Origin: Fluctibacter corallii
GTDB lineage: Bacteria > Pseudomonadota > Gammaproteobacteria > Enterobacterales > Alteromonadaceae
Direction of reading: 5' to 3'
Length of the DNA stretch: 64,000 nucleotides
NCBI RefSeq assembly: GCF_025751585.1
Contig: NZ_JAOWKX010000001.1
Span: 434,259 to 498,258, forward strand
Shown here: in pieces, positions 47,208 to 56,880 of the stretch
Layout of the letters: each line of letters starts with the position of its first letter
Position numbering within the stretch: the first letter of the stretch is position 1
The notes under the pieces: generated by a model
What the model saw: the letters and a program-made list of their open reading frames with translations, nothing else
Told to the model about the DNA's origin: nothing
The model's database searches: none
Translations under genes and position numbers: made by a program

Positions 47208-48257
47208 TTAAAACCCCGGCTTGGGTTGTTTATCAACCGACTTAGACGCGGCTTCCTGACCAGAAATCAGCCCCTGCGCAACCAAGCGCTGTAAACACTG
47301 ATCCATCGTCTGCATACCATGAGACTGCCCCGTTTGAATGACTGAGTACATCTGAGGCACTTTATCTTCACGAATCAAATTTCGGATGGCAGGCACACCA
47401 ACCATAATTTCATGTGCTGCAATACGTCCGCCGCCATTTTTCTTAAGCAATGTCTGAGAAATAACCGCGCGTAAAGATTCAGATAACATAGAGCGCACCA
47501 TTGATTTCTCCTCCGCGGGAAACACATCAATAATACGGTCGATGGTTTTCGGTGCCGAGTTTGTGTGCAAAGTCCCGAATACTAAGTGCCCTGTTTCGGC
47601 TGCTGAGATCGCCAAGCGAATGGTTTCTAAGTCTCGCAATTCACCCACCAAGATCACGTCGGGATCTTCACGTAATGCCGAGCGCAATGCATTGTTAAAG
47701 CTGTGTGTATCGCGGTGAACTTCACGCTGGTTAATCACACTGAGTTTGTTGTCATGCACAAATTCGATGGGATCTTCAATTGTCAAAATATGCTCACGCT
47801 TATGTGTGTTAATATGATCAATCATCGCCGCTAGGGTGGTACTTTTACCAGAACCCGTCGCGCCCGTTACTAAAACGATACCTGTTGGTTGATTGATAAT
47901 ATCTTTAAAAATACTGGGCGCACCAAGTTGGTCGAGCGTCAATACTTCACTTGGTATGGTACGTAACACGGCCGCAGCACCACGATTTTGTACAAATGCA
48001 TTGACACGAAAACGAGATAAGTCTTTTACTTCAAATGAAAAATCCACTTCTAGATTTTCTTCGTACTCTTTACGTTGCCTGTCATTCATGATTTCATAAA
48101 TGAGTGCATGCACTTGTTTATGATCTAAGTCAGGCACATTCAAGCGGCGCATTTCGCCGTCAACTCGGATTATCGGAGGCAAACCGGCAGAAAGGTGTAA
48201 GTCAGACGCTTTATTCTTAACACTAAACGCCAAAAGTTCGGTAATATCCACAGCCAT
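47208..48257 (-). CDS. pilT: Type IV pilus retraction ATPase PilT
   Basis: This 349-aa motor ATPase depolymerises pili for twitching motility and DNA uptake. Walker A VTGATGSGKSTTLAAMI is near residue 137, TIEDPIEFVHDNKLS carries the Asp box, DPDVILVGELRDLETIRLA is Walker B, and the His box is GHLVFGTLHTNSAP. N-terminal KNKASDLHLSAGLPP is typical. It is divergent from yggS by 23 bp, a conserved gammaproteobacterial arrangement, and coupled to pilU. Confidence 0.97.
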   Translation of the reverse strand: MAVDITELLAFSVKNKASDLHLSAGLPPIIRVDGEMRRLNVPDLDHKQVHALIYEIMNDRQRKEYEENLEVDFSFEVKDLSRFRVNAFVQNRGAAAVLRTIPSEVLTLDQLGAPSIFKDIINQPTGIVLVTGATGSGKSTTLAAMIDHINTHKREHILTIEDPIEFVHDNKLSVINQREVHRDTHSFNNALRSALREDPDVILVGELRDLETIRLAISAAETGHLVFGTLHTNSAPKTIDRIIDVFPAEEKSMVRSMLSESLRAVISQTLLKKNGGGRIAAHEIMVGVPAIRNLIREDKVPQMYSVIQTGQSHGMQTMDQCLQRLVAQGLISGQEAASKSVDKQPKPGF

Positions 48258-48280
48258 ATTCTCCGTCTTTAAGATACTTT

Positions 48281-48967
48281 ATGGAAACAATAGCAGAACG
48301 ACTAAAATCCGCACTGGAGACCATTAGGCAAACTGCTGATAATGCCAATCGTGCTTCAGATTCCGTTCAATTACTAGCGGTAAGCAAGACAAAACCCGTA
48401 TCTGATATCGTCCTTGCGTATGAAGCGGGACAACGCAAATTTGGCGAAAATTATGTGCAAGAGGGTGTAGAAAAAATTCAGGCATTGCAAGCACTTGAAG
48501 GTACAGAATGGCATTTTATCGGGCCACTACAATCCAACAAGACCCGTTTAGTTGCCGAACATTTTGATTGGGTGCAGTCCATCGACAGAGAAAAAATTGC
48601 TCGTCGTTTGAACGAACAACGAACGCCTCACAAGGCCCTCAATGTATGCATTCAAGTCAATATCAACGATGAACAGAGCAAATCTGGGGTGGCGCTCAAC
48701 GAAATTAAACCGCTGGCCCATGCTATCGCATCTATGCCACATTTAACGCTTCGCGGATTGATGGCAATACCCAATAACGATTTAGACGATGCTGCGCTGC
48801 GTGAAACCTTTGTGCAAATGAAGAACGCCTTCACCCAACTGCAAGCTCAATATCCCACAGTCGACACACTCTCTATGGGCATGAGTGGCGACATGACTGC
48901 GGCGATAGAAAATGGCTCGACCATGGTACGCATTGGCACTGCCATTTTCGGTGCCAGAAACAAATAA
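48281..48967 (+). CDS. yggS: PLP homeostasis protein YggS
   Basis: This 228-aa PLP-binding protein of the PROSC family keeps the free pyridoxal phosphate balance. The PLP Lys is in LLAVSKTKPVSDIVLAY near residue 36, with FGENYVQEG and the C-terminal SMGMSGDMTAAIENGSTMVR that holds the phosphate. It is first of yggS-proC-yggT-DUF4426, divergent from pilT. Confidence 0.95.
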   Translation: METIAERLKSALETIRQTADNANRASDSVQLLAVSKTKPVSDIVLAYEAGQRKFGENYVQEGVEKIQALQALEGTEWHFIGPLQSNKTRLVAEHFDWVQSIDREKIARRLNEQRTPHKALNVCIQVNINDEQSKSGVALNEIKPLAHAIASMPHLTLRGLMAIPNNDLDDAALRETFVQMKNAFTQLQAQYPTVDTLSMGMSGDMTAAIENGSTMVRIGTAIFGARNK

Positions 48968-48982
48968 TATACAGGGAGCATT

Positions 48983-49804
48983 ATGCAACACAGACATATC
49001 GCATTTATCGGAGCGGGAAACATGAGTCGCTCTATCATCTCTGGCTTGGTAGGCTCGGGTTATCCTGCTGATCACATTATTGCGAGTAACCCATCTACTC
49101 CAAAGCTCGACGCCCTAAAACAAGACTTCGGTATCCTTACTACACAAGACAACGCTGAGGCGATTGCACAGTCAGATGTGATTGTTCTGGCAGTTAAGCC
49201 TCAACTCATGGAATCGGTTTGCCAAGCATTTCCCCAAGACCCCTCGATGAATAACAAAGTCTTTGTGTCTATTGCAGCAGGTATACCTGTCGCACGACTA
49301 CAAGCCATGTTAGGTGGCGAATATGCCGTAATCAGAACGATGCCCAATACGCCAAGCGCACTCGGGAAAGGGTTAACAGGGTTGTACGCTACGCCCGATA
49401 TTACCGAGCCAACACGACAATTCGCATCCGATCTTATGTCAGCAGTTGGCGAAGTGGTTTGGGTGGAACAAGAATCAGGGATTGATGGCGTTATTGCCGC
49501 AGCGGGTAGCAGCCCTGCGTACTTCTTTTTATTTTTGGAAGCAATGCAGGAAAAAGCAGAGGCGCTTGGCTTCGATCACGACACAGCTCGCGTAATGGTT
49601 CAGCAAGCCATGCTTGGCGCAGCTGAAATGGTTTGTCACAATCCACAGCTTGAATTAAGTGAACTCAGGGCCCAAGTTACATCAAAAGGCGGAACGACAG
49701 CTGAAGCTATTGCTTCGTTACAAGCCAGCGGCTTAAACGATATCGTCGCAAAAGCAATGCAGGCTGCGGTAGACCGCGCCGATGAAATGTCAAAACAATT
49801 TTAA
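48983..49804 (+). CDS. proC: Pyrroline-5-carboxylate reductase
   Basis: This 273-aa enzyme makes proline from pyrroline-5-carboxylate with NAD(P)H. The Rossmann motif is IAFIGAGNMSRSIISGL at the N-terminus, and the C-terminal substrate region contains GLMGAAEM-like and TSKGGTTAEAIASL near residue 233. CAGGGAGCATT precedes the ATG. It lies 15 bp after yggS and 14 bp before yggT. Confidence 0.96.
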   Translation: MQHRHIAFIGAGNMSRSIISGLVGSGYPADHIIASNPSTPKLDALKQDFGILTTQDNAEAIAQSDVIVLAVKPQLMESVCQAFPQDPSMNNKVFVSIAAGIPVARLQAMLGGEYAVIRTMPNTPSALGKGLTGLYATPDITEPTRQFASDLMSAVGEVVWVEQESGIDGVIAAAGSSPAYFFLFLEAMQEKAEALGFDHDTARVMVQQAMLGAAEMVCHNPQLELSELRAQVTSKGGTTAEAIASLQASGLNDIVAKAMQAAVDRADEMSKQF

Positions 49805-49818
49805 GGAATGTATAAGCA

Positions 49819-50361
49819 ATGAACTCAATGCTTTTTTTGGTTGATATTGTCTTTGGGCTATATCTAATGGTTGTGCTGCTGCGCATTTGGTTACAGCTCG
49901 CCAGAGCCGATTTTTATAATCCCTTCAGCCAATTTATTGTGAAAGCCACCCACCCAGTTGTTGGTCCATTACGCAGAATCATTCCGTCTATTGGACGACT
50001 AGATACCGCCACACTGTTACTTGCGTATATTGTCTCCGTTGTGGGGATTCTACTGAAGAGTGCGATTGTCGGACAAATGTACACGAACCCAGTTGGGCTG
50101 CTAATTGCGTCAACGGTAGACATCATACAAGAAGCCTTCCAACTGGTGATTTGGGTATTAATTATTCGCGCAATTTTAAGCTGGTTTAGTCAAGGTCACA
50201 ATCCAATGGAAATGGTGCTCCATCAACTTACCGAACCTTTTCTTGCGCCGATTAGACGCATTATCCCTCCCATGGGCGGACTCGACCTTTCTGTTATGGT
50301 TGTCATTATTGGGCTTATCTTCCTGCAAAAACTGGCGGGCGATATCCTCGGCTACATATAA
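49819..50361 (+). CDS. yggT: YggT family membrane protein
   Basis: This 180-aa inner-membrane protein is built of two repeated YggT domains, each with two hydrophobic segments and a PFLAPIRRIIP-type loop (FIVKATHPVVGPLRRIIP near residue 40; LTEPFLAPIRRIIP near 140). The function is not firmly established; in some bacteria relatives affect osmotic protection or cell shape. It lies 14 bp after proC with AAGGAATG ahead of the ATG. Confidence 0.94.
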   Translation: MNSMLFLVDIVFGLYLMVVLLRIWLQLARADFYNPFSQFIVKATHPVVGPLRRIIPSIGRLDTATLLLAYIVSVVGILLKSAIVGQMYTNPVGLLIASTVDIIQEAFQLVIWVLIIRAILSWFSQGHNPMEMVLHQLTEPFLAPIRRIIPPMGGLDLSVMVVIIGLIFLQKLAGDILGYI

Positions 50362-50431
50362 TAATTGAATAGAGCTAAGCACTGGATGATGCTATCCAGT
50401 GCTCGCTATTGAAACCGAAAGAGAGACAGAA

Positions 50432-50857
50432 ATGAAAACCTTTATCCACCTAGTATTAGCCACACTGTTACTTGCTTGCTCAAGTGCCGTGCTTGCTGAG
50501 CAGAAAAAAACGCTCGGTGACTGGGACGTACATTATATGGTGGTTGATACCACCTTCCTTACGCCCGAAATTGCAAAAGCCAATAATATTATTCGCAGCA
50601 AAAATCGCTTACTCGTTAATATCAGCGTGCTCGATACGCAAACCCAAGCGGCACAATCGGTGGCCGTAATGGGCAATGCCCGAGATTTAATGGGGGCAAC
50701 GCAAACGTTATCGTTTAAAGAAGTCAAAGAGGGTAAAGCGATTTACTATCTAGCAACCCTCGCTTACGATGACAGAGACAGGCTTCGCTTTGCCATAGAT
50801 ATCACGCAGGGCAACAACACCCAAACCCTAAAATTTGAGCAAACCTTCTATCAGTAA
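50432..50857 (+). CDS. DUF4426 periplasmic protein
   Basis: This 141-aa protein has a signal peptide (ALLAC-type region ending near SSAVLA, residue 22) and the DUF4426 body: LGDWDVHYMVVDTTFLTPEI near residue 32, then strands NRLLVNISVLD and RLRFAIDITQG. The family occurs after yggT in Alteromonadales and relatives and has no known function. The start at 50432 matches the signal peptide and has GAAAGAGAGACAG upstream. Confidence 0.85.
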   Translation: MKTFIHLVLATLLLACSSAVLAEQKKTLGDWDVHYMVVDTTFLTPEIAKANNIIRSKNRLLVNISVLDTQTQAAQSVAVMGNARDLMGATQTLSFKEVKEGKAIYYLATLAYDDRDRLRFAIDITQGNNTQTLKFEQTFYQ

Positions 50858-50874
50858 ATGCTTGTTGAGAATAT

Positions 50875-50910
50875 AAACGTCAGCGATGTCACTGATCTCG
50901 CTGACGTTTA
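50875..50910. terminator. Hairpin terminator after the yggS operon
   Basis: TAAACGTCAGCGA and TCGCTGACGTTTA form a 13-bp stem (50874-50886 with 50898-50910). It lies between convergent genes and can end transcription from both sides. Confidence 0.8.
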
Positions 50911-50927
50911 CACATAACCGAGAACCG

Positions 50928-51311
50928 TTAGGCTGCGGGTTCCAATAAATCCCATTGATTGCCAAAACAATCTTTAAAAATCACCACTTTTCCGTACGCT
51001 TCGACGCGTGGCGTTTCCATAAATTCAACACCTTCATTTTTCATATGAAGATACATACTATCGAAGTGATTGGTATGTAAAATGAGAAAGACACTAGAAC
51101 CCGCTTGCTTGCCAACAAGCGCCTGTTTTTCAGCAGAATCTGCCTTCATCAATAATAGCGCAGATGAGTCAACTTGCTCAGGTGCAACCAAAACAAAGCG
51201 CGTATTTTCGTCTATGGTTTTATCTTCTTTCACTGTGAATTTTAGCACTTTCGTAAACCAAGAAATCGCGACATCATAATCGGAAACCAGCAGCGTAGTG
51301 GATGCAATCAT
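50928..51311 (-). CDS. VOC family (glyoxalase-like) protein
   Basis: This 127-aa protein has the two-repeat vicinal-oxygen-chelate fold: TTLLVSDYDVAISWFTKVLK opens the first half and VFLILHTNHFDSMYLHMKNE the second, ending with VVIFKDCFGNQWDLLEP. Metal ligands are likely among Thr/His/Glu at the usual positions, though the first His is missing. Function could be a dioxygenase, resistance or epimerase-type VOC protein. It is a single gene. Confidence 0.85.
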   Translation of the reverse strand: MIASTTLLVSDYDVAISWFTKVLKFTVKEDKTIDENTRFVLVAPEQVDSSALLLMKADSAEKQALVGKQAGSSVFLILHTNHFDSMYLHMKNEGVEFMETPRVEAYGKVVIFKDCFGNQWDLLEPAA

Positions 51312-51413
51312 ACATTCGAACTCTTAAATACCTATGTGTCGATATAATACGTGAAAGTAACGAGCGAAGAAAAACGAAATATTGATTCTACTGGTATTAG
51401 AAAAATTGAACAT

Positions 51414-51443
51414 AAAAAAACAGCCTCATAAAGAGGCTGTTTA
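51414..51443 (-). terminator. Terminator of the DUF3718 gene
   Basis: On the minus strand ACAGCCTC and GAGGCTGT form an 8-bp stem followed by seven T residues. Confidence 0.9.
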
Positions 51444-51485
51444 TACGTGTGAGCGCACAACTCACATACCATGTTGAACTAGCAA

Positions 51486-51881
51486 CTAAATTCGGTCTTT
51501 CAGCACAGCGGCAATGGGAGATGACTCCAGTCCTTGCTCAGCCACCCAAGCAGATAGCGTTTTCCCGTCTTGTTCTGGTGCTTTTAAATCTTTTTTCGGC
51601 ATTTTTTTAATCATTAAGGTGCCAGTTTCAACCGCATTGTTTAACAATGCTGTGCGAATAAGGCTGTTGCCGCCACAACTGATTCCCGTGTAATAGTCCC
51701 GAAGCTTCATTCGATAATCAGATTGAACTTTTTTCATTTTCTTTCGAAGTTCAGATTTGTCATCGGTTTTCACAATAGTACAAATGTTTTGTAAATCAGC
51801 ATTAATATCTGCTTTCGCCGTCGCTGAAAGCATCATTGAAGTAGCAACAATAAAGCAAGAAGTCTTAACAATTTTCAACAT
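51486..51881 (-). CDS. DUF3718 secreted protein
   Basis: This 131-aa protein has a signal peptide (ATAKAD near residue 24) followed by LQNICTIVKTDDKSELRKKM and LRDYYTGISCGGNSLIR, the signature of DUF3718, a family almost confined to Alteromonadales and relatives. Two conserved Cys (33 and 69 approximately) may form a disulfide. No function is known. It is monocistronic with its own terminator. Confidence 0.85.
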   Translation of the reverse strand: MLKIVKTSCFIVATSMMLSATAKADINADLQNICTIVKTDDKSELRKKMKKVQSDYRMKLRDYYTGISCGGNSLIRTALLNNAVETGTLMIKKMPKKDLKAPEQDGKTLSAWVAEQGLESSPIAAVLKDRI

Positions 51882-52107
51882 GGTTAATTCCTCGATTTTT
51901 AACAGTTAACGTGTTGGTTTGAGCGTTACTCAGTGATTAGGGATAACCTAAGTAAACTGCTTATTTTTAAATCAATAAAGAGTTGCTCCCATACATAGAT
52001 ATGCAAAATAATACGTATATTTTTCAACCTGAATAGGTAAGCAGATAGCTAGCGCTTGATATGGATAAAGAAAATGGTTCAGAGAAATCTGGGAGGCAAT
52101 TCAAATA

Positions 52108-52134
52108 GATAAGGCTCGCTTTCCGAGCCTTATC
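52108..52134 (-). terminator. Terminator of the lytic transglycosylase gene
   Basis: GATAAGGCTCG (52108-52118) and CGAGCCTTATC (52124-52134) form an 11-bp stem beyond the transglycosylase stop. The T tract on the minus strand is short. Confidence 0.65.
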
Positions 52135-52150
52135 CACGTTATTGAGACAG

Positions 52151-53386
52151 TTACATTTGTGCTTGAGACAGCACTTTTTGATTTACTGAAGGCGCGGGAT
52201 AACCATCGGCCACCAGCCCTTGGCTAGATTGAAACGCCTGTAGAGCACTACGCGTAGCCGGGCCGTAGATACCATCAATTTCACCCACATCAAAATTCAA
52301 TTTTTTGAGCGCGGCCTGCAAAGACTTCATTTCATCCACGGTAAAGTTAGGGTGATCAGGTAACGAAGCGGTCAGTTTTGGTGACCCAACGATACGGTCT
52401 GCTAAATAGCCTACAGCCAGCGCATAAGACTCTGAGTTGTTCCAGCGCATAATGACTTTAAAGTTATCGTAAATTAAAAATGCAGGCCCTTCGTGCCCCG
52501 ATGGCACTAACACAGAAGCGCTCAACTCCCCTTTACCCAGCTCAGCGCCATCTGCTTTGGTTACGCCTTTTGCCGCCCACTGAGTAAGACTTAATTTAGT
52601 ATGTCGCCCCGCTAAGCTGTAATCAAACCCTGCTGGTAACTGAATTTCACGTCCCCAGCGGTACCCTCGTTGCCAGCCCAAATGATGTAAGAAGTTTGCT
52701 GCTGAGGTAAATGCATCCGCCTCACTTTCCCATAAATCAACACGGTTATCGTTGTCACCATCCAGTGCATACGCCATGTATGCTGACGGCATAAATTGGG
52801 TGTGTCCCATCGCGCCAGCCCACGAGCCAACCATCTTTTCGGTAGTCAGGTTTTCTCGTTCGAACAACTGCAACGCCAGCATCAGTTCTTTCGTAAAAAA
52901 TTCACTGCGGCGTTGGTCACAGGCCAGAGTCACGAGGGAATCGATAATAGGCATTTTACCTTTTATCGTTCCAAAATTGGTTTCTAGCCCCCAGAAGGCC
53001 ATGATGTAGTGAGGTGGAATACCATATTTCTCAGACAGCGAGTCGAGTAGTATTTTGTGCTTTTTAAGTAGCGTTCGGCCTTTATCAATTCGCCATTGCG
53101 TCACGCGTTTGTTTAGATAATTTGGAAAAGTCTGAACAAACTCCGGTTGTCGGCGATCATAGCCAATCACATTCTCTAGGAAGCGGGCGTTTTTTAATAC
53201 TCGCAATGTTGCTGCGTTATCGATGCCCTGTGATTGAGCGGTTGCAGTCAAGCGCTCTACACACTGTGAAAACTCAGCAGCAGGTATTGCCTGAGGCATT
53301 TTTGTAGCCGAATCATTTGCTTGCACTGCATTAGAGATTGGAGCCAGTGCCAATAAAGAAAAAGATAAAAAAATCGGTCTGAACAT
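52151..53386 (-). CDS. Lytic murein transglycosylase with peptidoglycan-binding domain
   Basis: This 411-aa periplasmic enzyme cleaves peptidoglycan glycan strands. A signal peptide (VQANDS near residue 24) precedes an MltB-like SLT_2 domain (about 30-330) with catalytic Glu in IMAFWGLETNFGTIKGKMP and GAMGHTQFMPSAYMAYALDG, then a C-terminal PG_binding_1 domain (LQAALKKLNFDVGEIDGIYG). There is no lipobox, so it is soluble, unlike MltB. It stands alone, ahead of a lipoprotein gene on the same strand. Confidence 0.93.
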   Translation of the reverse strand: MFRPIFLSFSLLALAPISNAVQANDSATKMPQAIPAAEFSQCVERLTATAQSQGIDNAATLRVLKNARFLENVIGYDRRQPEFVQTFPNYLNKRVTQWRIDKGRTLLKKHKILLDSLSEKYGIPPHYIMAFWGLETNFGTIKGKMPIIDSLVTLACDQRRSEFFTKELMLALQLFERENLTTEKMVGSWAGAMGHTQFMPSAYMAYALDGDNDNRVDLWESEADAFTSAANFLHHLGWQRGYRWGREIQLPAGFDYSLAGRHTKLSLTQWAAKGVTKADGAELGKGELSASVLVPSGHEGPAFLIYDNFKVIMRWNNSESYALAVGYLADRIVGSPKLTASLPDHPNFTVDEMKSLQAALKKLNFDVGEIDGIYGPATRSALQAFQSSQGLVADGYPAPSVNQKVLSQAQM

Positions 53387-53550
53387 AATAAATACTACAT
53401 GACGCTTAGCGTTAAAAAAGACGGTTAAATACGTTTGTTAAAAACAATTGTGTGAAAACAGCATCCTACTCAACTTTATCAGGAAAACAATGAAAATCAT
53501 CGGCAACTCGTCTCGCTGCTCTAAACTCAGACCAGATCAAAGCACTACAT

Positions 53551-54084
53551 TTACAAATCGCTTATGGTTTCACGTAGCGCGTTAAGGGCAGGAACGGCGA
53601 ACCCCTCGTCATAAAACCAACGCACTACCCCTTCCTCATCAAGCAGGGCGACTCGGGCATTATTGGGATTTTGATTACCTGTAAACGCTTGTACGCTCTC
53701 GCCACCAGCATAAATGGTAATCACGCCTTTCCAGAGAGGTTTAGGGATGCCTGCCCGCATGCCGTCATTAATCGTGGTTTGAAACATCCGAGGGGCTAAG
53801 CCTTGAATAGTGGGCAGCTCGTAAACATCAATAGCGGTCTTCGTCATATCAAGGCCAATCAGCCAGCGGTCAATATCAAATTGGCTATCTTGCTTATATC
53901 CAATTAAAAATAGAACCGGCTTTCCACTAAAATCTGAGGGAATGGTATAAGGTTTTCCTTCTAAGCTTTCCCCCGTCACATTGGGAAAGCGTTGGCCCTG
54001 CACATTCTGATTAGGGTATTGAGTCGCACAGCCTGACAGCAGAAATATACAAATTAGTAGAGAAAGAGAAGCAACGCGCAGCAT
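53551..54084 (-). CDS. Thioredoxin-fold-like lipoprotein
   Basis: This 177-aa protein has a lipoprotein signal with lipobox LLSGCAT at residue 19. The body (FSGKPVLFLIGYKQDSQFD, LLDEEGVVRWFYDEGF) has the strand order of a thioredoxin-like or ATP10-like domain but lacks a CxxC redox pair. It is anchored to a membrane facing the periplasm. No name can be assigned. It lies 55 bp after yaaA on the same strand and may share its transcript. Confidence 0.7.
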   Translation of the reverse strand: MLRVASLSLLICIFLLSGCATQYPNQNVQGQRFPNVTGESLEGKPYTIPSDFSGKPVLFLIGYKQDSQFDIDRWLIGLDMTKTAIDVYELPTIQGLAPRMFQTTINDGMRAGIPKPLWKGVITIYAGGESVQAFTGNQNPNNARVALLDEEGVVRWFYDEGFAVPALNALRETISDL

Positions 54085-54139
54085 AATAACTCCTTGTTAA
54101 TAGAGCTATTAGCTACGCAGTTTTATTGATAACGATCAG

Positions 54140-54913
54140 TTATTGTTCTTCGCGCGTAAAGACTAACGTGGTATCAGTGCTACTTTCTTCGCAAAAGGTA
54201 TACCCCGCGACATCAAACTCTTTCAATTGGCTCACTTCGGTAAGTCTATTTTCAATGATGTAACGCGCCATTAAACCTCGGGCTTTTTTAGCGTAAAAAC
54301 TAATAATTTTATATTGGCCGTTTTTCTTGTCTTTGAATACTGGATTAATCACCATCGCATCTAGATTAGCAGGCTTTACCGCTTTAAAGTACTCGTTGGA
54401 TGCCAGATTAATTAATACGTTATCACCTTGATCAGCGATTGCCTTGTTTAGCTCATTGGTGATTGTGTTCCCCCAGAACGTATACAAATCCTTTCCTCTG
54501 GCGTTATCTAGCTTTGTCCCCATTTCAAGACGATAAGCTTGCATTAAATCCAGTGGGCGCAACAAACCATACAATCCAGACAGTATCCGCATATGAGACT
54601 GCGCAAACGCAAAGTCGTCTTCTGTTAGCGAGCTGGCATCCAATCCCGAATACACATCGCCATTAAACGCCAACACCGCTTGCTTAGCATTATCTGGAGA
54701 AAAAGGAATATTCCACTGTGCAAACCGATCAGCATTAAGCCCAGCGAGTTTATCACTGATTTTCATCAAGCTGCCAATTTGTGCAGGCGTCAACGCTCTG
54801 CATCGCTCGATGAGTATCTGCGTATCGTCCATTAAGCGCGGTTGAGTATAAGTGGATGTAACAGGCTGACTTTCAAAATCCAGATTTTTCGCGGGAGACA
54901 CAACTACTAACAT
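54140..54913 (-). CDS. yaaA: Peroxide stress protein YaaA
   Basis: This 257-aa protein of the UPF0246 family lowers free intracellular iron during peroxide stress in E. coli and has a DNA-binding fold. The N-terminal [18 protein letters not shown] and [14 protein letters not shown], then [18 protein letters not shown] and [14 protein letters not shown] are the family landmarks. Length equals that of the E. coli protein. As in E. coli, it lies near thr genes and a transaldolase gene. Confidence 0.96.
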   Translation of the reverse strand: MLVVVSPAKNLDFESQPVTSTYTQPRLMDDTQILIERCRALTPAQIGSLMKISDKLAGLNADRFAQWNIPFSPDNAKQAVLAFNGDVYSGLDASSLTEDDFAFAQSHMRILSGLYGLLRPLDLMQAYRLEMGTKLDNARGKDLYTFWGNTITNELNKAIADQGDNVLINLASNEYFKAVKPANLDAMVINPVFKDKKNGQYKIISFYAKKARGLMARYIIENRLTEVSQLKEFDVAGYTFCEESSTDTTLVFTREEQ

Positions 54914-55041
54914 ACGACCTCAGAATCAGTGAATAACAAAAGCCGCTATCATACCAGAGGCGACCATAATGGTTAATGTCTACGGCAAAAACGACGCGAA
55001 AGTTCATTCTTATCCAGAAGGATTCAACCTGAGTCAGTGAA

Positions 55042-55563
55042 CTAGTGGTATGAGTGCGTTGCCAACGCATCAAGCCAGTGCGCATAGATATCATCATCAA
55101 ATGCGCACAAGTATACTTTTCGAATAACATCAAAGTGTGAGCATGCCTCGCCGACTGCCGCGACAGAGATATTACAGGCTTGCTCAATAGGAAATCCATA
55201 CACGCCACAACTGATTGCTGGAAATGCAATGGTTCTGAGATTGTGCTGCGCAGCCACCGCGATTGCACGTTGGTAACATTGTGCCAGCAACGCGGCTTCA
55301 TTCTGATGACCACCTTGCCAAATTGGTCCAACAGCATGAATGACATGGGCCGCGGGCAAATCGAATCCAGCGGTTATTTTTACCTCGCCGATTGGACAGC
55401 CTTTCAACTGTCTACAAGCCTCTAGCAGTGCTGGCCCCGCCGCGCGGTGGATTGCACCGTCTACCCCGCCACCTCCGGCTAAATGCGTATTGGCAGCATT
55501 AACCAGTGCATCCACTTGCAATTCGGTAATATCTCCCTGAATCAGGGTTATTTTTGCAGTCAT
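55042..55563 (-). CDS. ymdB: Macro-domain O-acetyl-ADP-ribose deacetylase
   Basis: This 173-aa macro-domain protein binds and hydrolyses O-acetyl-ADP-ribose. IQGDITELQVDALVNAANTH and LAGGGGVDGAIHRAAG near residue 30 and ISCGVYGFPIEQA near 115 are the ligand-binding loops; the catalytic Asp and Asn of YmdB-type enzymes are present. A 128-bp gap follows before yaaA. Assignment to the family is certain; the exact substrate is inferred. Confidence 0.92.
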   Translation of the reverse strand: MTAKITLIQGDITELQVDALVNAANTHLAGGGGVDGAIHRAAGPALLEACRQLKGCPIGEVKITAGFDLPAAHVIHAVGPIWQGGHQNEAALLAQCYQRAIAVAAQHNLRTIAFPAISCGVYGFPIEQACNISVAAVGEACSHFDVIRKVYLCAFDDDIYAHWLDALATHSYH

Positions 55564-55915
55564 AGAACGATTTCCTCTAGCGTTAAGGCGCGTTCAGTTA
55601 TACCCTATTGCATACCGATTACCAATTTTCGGGTCTGCTGATGTGTCGGCATACGGCATAACAGTCAAGGTCGATACTAATGCAACGTGATGTACTTACC
55701 CTACAATAAAAACGAATCGTACATTGCTATTGCTTCCTTGTATAAAAATAGTCATACAGATGCAAAATAAAACACGGAACATCTACGGACCCATGTGAGC
55801 GTGCGCTTACTACGTAATTTACATGCCATTAGGCGCGCGATAAATAACACTTAACGATTATTACAAGCACAGTGCAAACGCTGCTTACAGTAATATGTTC
55901 AGATAGAGGTTACCT
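55564..55915. other. Upstream region of tal-pgi
   Basis: About 350 bp between the divergent macro-domain and transaldolase genes. It should hold both promoters. No RNA gene, repeat or terminator is evident. AGAGGTTACCT before ATG 55916 is the tal ribosome site. Confidence 0.55.
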
Positions 55916-56869
55916 ATGACAAATCAATTATCTGCTCTTAGAGAGATCACCACCGTCGTTGCTGATACAGGCGATATTGAGGCTATCCGCAAATATGCAC
56001 CAGTCGATGCAACAACCAACCCTTCATTGCTGCTAAAAGCGGCGCAGATGGAACAATATAAACCTCTAATCGACGATGCGATCGCATGGGCAAAAACTCA
56101 GTCAGACAATACTGAACAACAAGTCATTGATGCTGGCGATAAGCTTGCTGTTAATATCGGCCGCGAGATTCTTGATATCATCCCTGGCCGTATTTCAACG
56201 GAAGTAGACGCACGCTTGTCTTTCGATACTGAGGCTAGCATTGAAAAAGCACAAAAGCTCATTGGCCTATACGAAGAAGCAGGTATTAGTAAAGACCGCG
56301 TACTGATTAAACTGGCGTCTACATGGGAAGGCATTCGTGCTGCCGAAGCGCTAGAAAAAATGGGTATCAACTGTAACCTAACACTTTTATTCAGTTTCGC
56401 TCAAGCCCGTGCATGTGCAGAAGCGGGCGTTTACCTGATTTCACCTTTTGTCGGCCGTATTTTAGACTGGTATAAAAAGAGCACAGGCAAAGATAGCTAC
56501 GAGGCAGCCGAAGATCCGGGTGTAGTATCTGTTACCAAGATTTATGAATATTACAAATCTCATGGCTACAACACGATCGTTATGGGCGCAAGCTTCCGTA
56601 ACGTGGGCGAAATTTTAGAACTGGCAGGCTGTGACAGACTAACCATTAGCCCACAATTGCTTGAAGAACTCTCGCAAAGCGATGCGAAAGTTGATGTAAA
56701 ATTAACAGACACTGGCGCCACCAAAACACCTGGCGACAAGCTGACTGAAGCGCAATTCCGTTGGGAGCACAACGAAGACGCGATGGCGACAGAGAAGCTT
56801 GCAGAAGGCATTCGCAACTTCGCGATTGATCAAGACAAACTTGAAGAGATGCTTAAAGCGCGTTTATAA
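55916..56869 (+). CDS. tal: Transaldolase
   Basis: This 317-aa enzyme transfers dihydroxyacetone units in the non-oxidative pentose phosphate pathway. The Schiff-base Lys is in [19 protein letters not shown] near residue 132. [15 protein letters not shown] near residue 28 and [18 protein letters not shown] near 155 complete the site. Length equals TalB. pgi follows 11 bp downstream, so the two are co-transcribed, linking pentose phosphate and upper glycolysis. In E. coli talB also lies near yaaA and thr genes. Confidence 0.97.
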   Translation: MTNQLSALREITTVVADTGDIEAIRKYAPVDATTNPSLLLKAAQMEQYKPLIDDAIAWAKTQSDNTEQQVIDAGDKLAVNIGREILDIIPGRISTEVDARLSFDTEASIEKAQKLIGLYEEAGISKDRVLIKLASTWEGIRAAEALEKMGINCNLTLLFSFAQARACAEAGVYLISPFVGRILDWYKKSTGKDSYEAAEDPGVVSVTKIYEYYKSHGYNTIVMGASFRNVGEILELAGCDRLTISPQLLEELSQSDAKVDVKLTDTGATKTPGDKLTEAQFRWEHNEDAMATEKLAEGIRNFAIDQDKLEEMLKARL

Positions 56870-56880
56870 GGAGAGTCAGG

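Noticed and set aside
55042..55563. Toxin-antitoxin or phage-defence role of the macro-domain protein
   Set aside because: It is a typical YmdB-like housekeeping macro protein with no partner toxin gene such as DarT adjacent.
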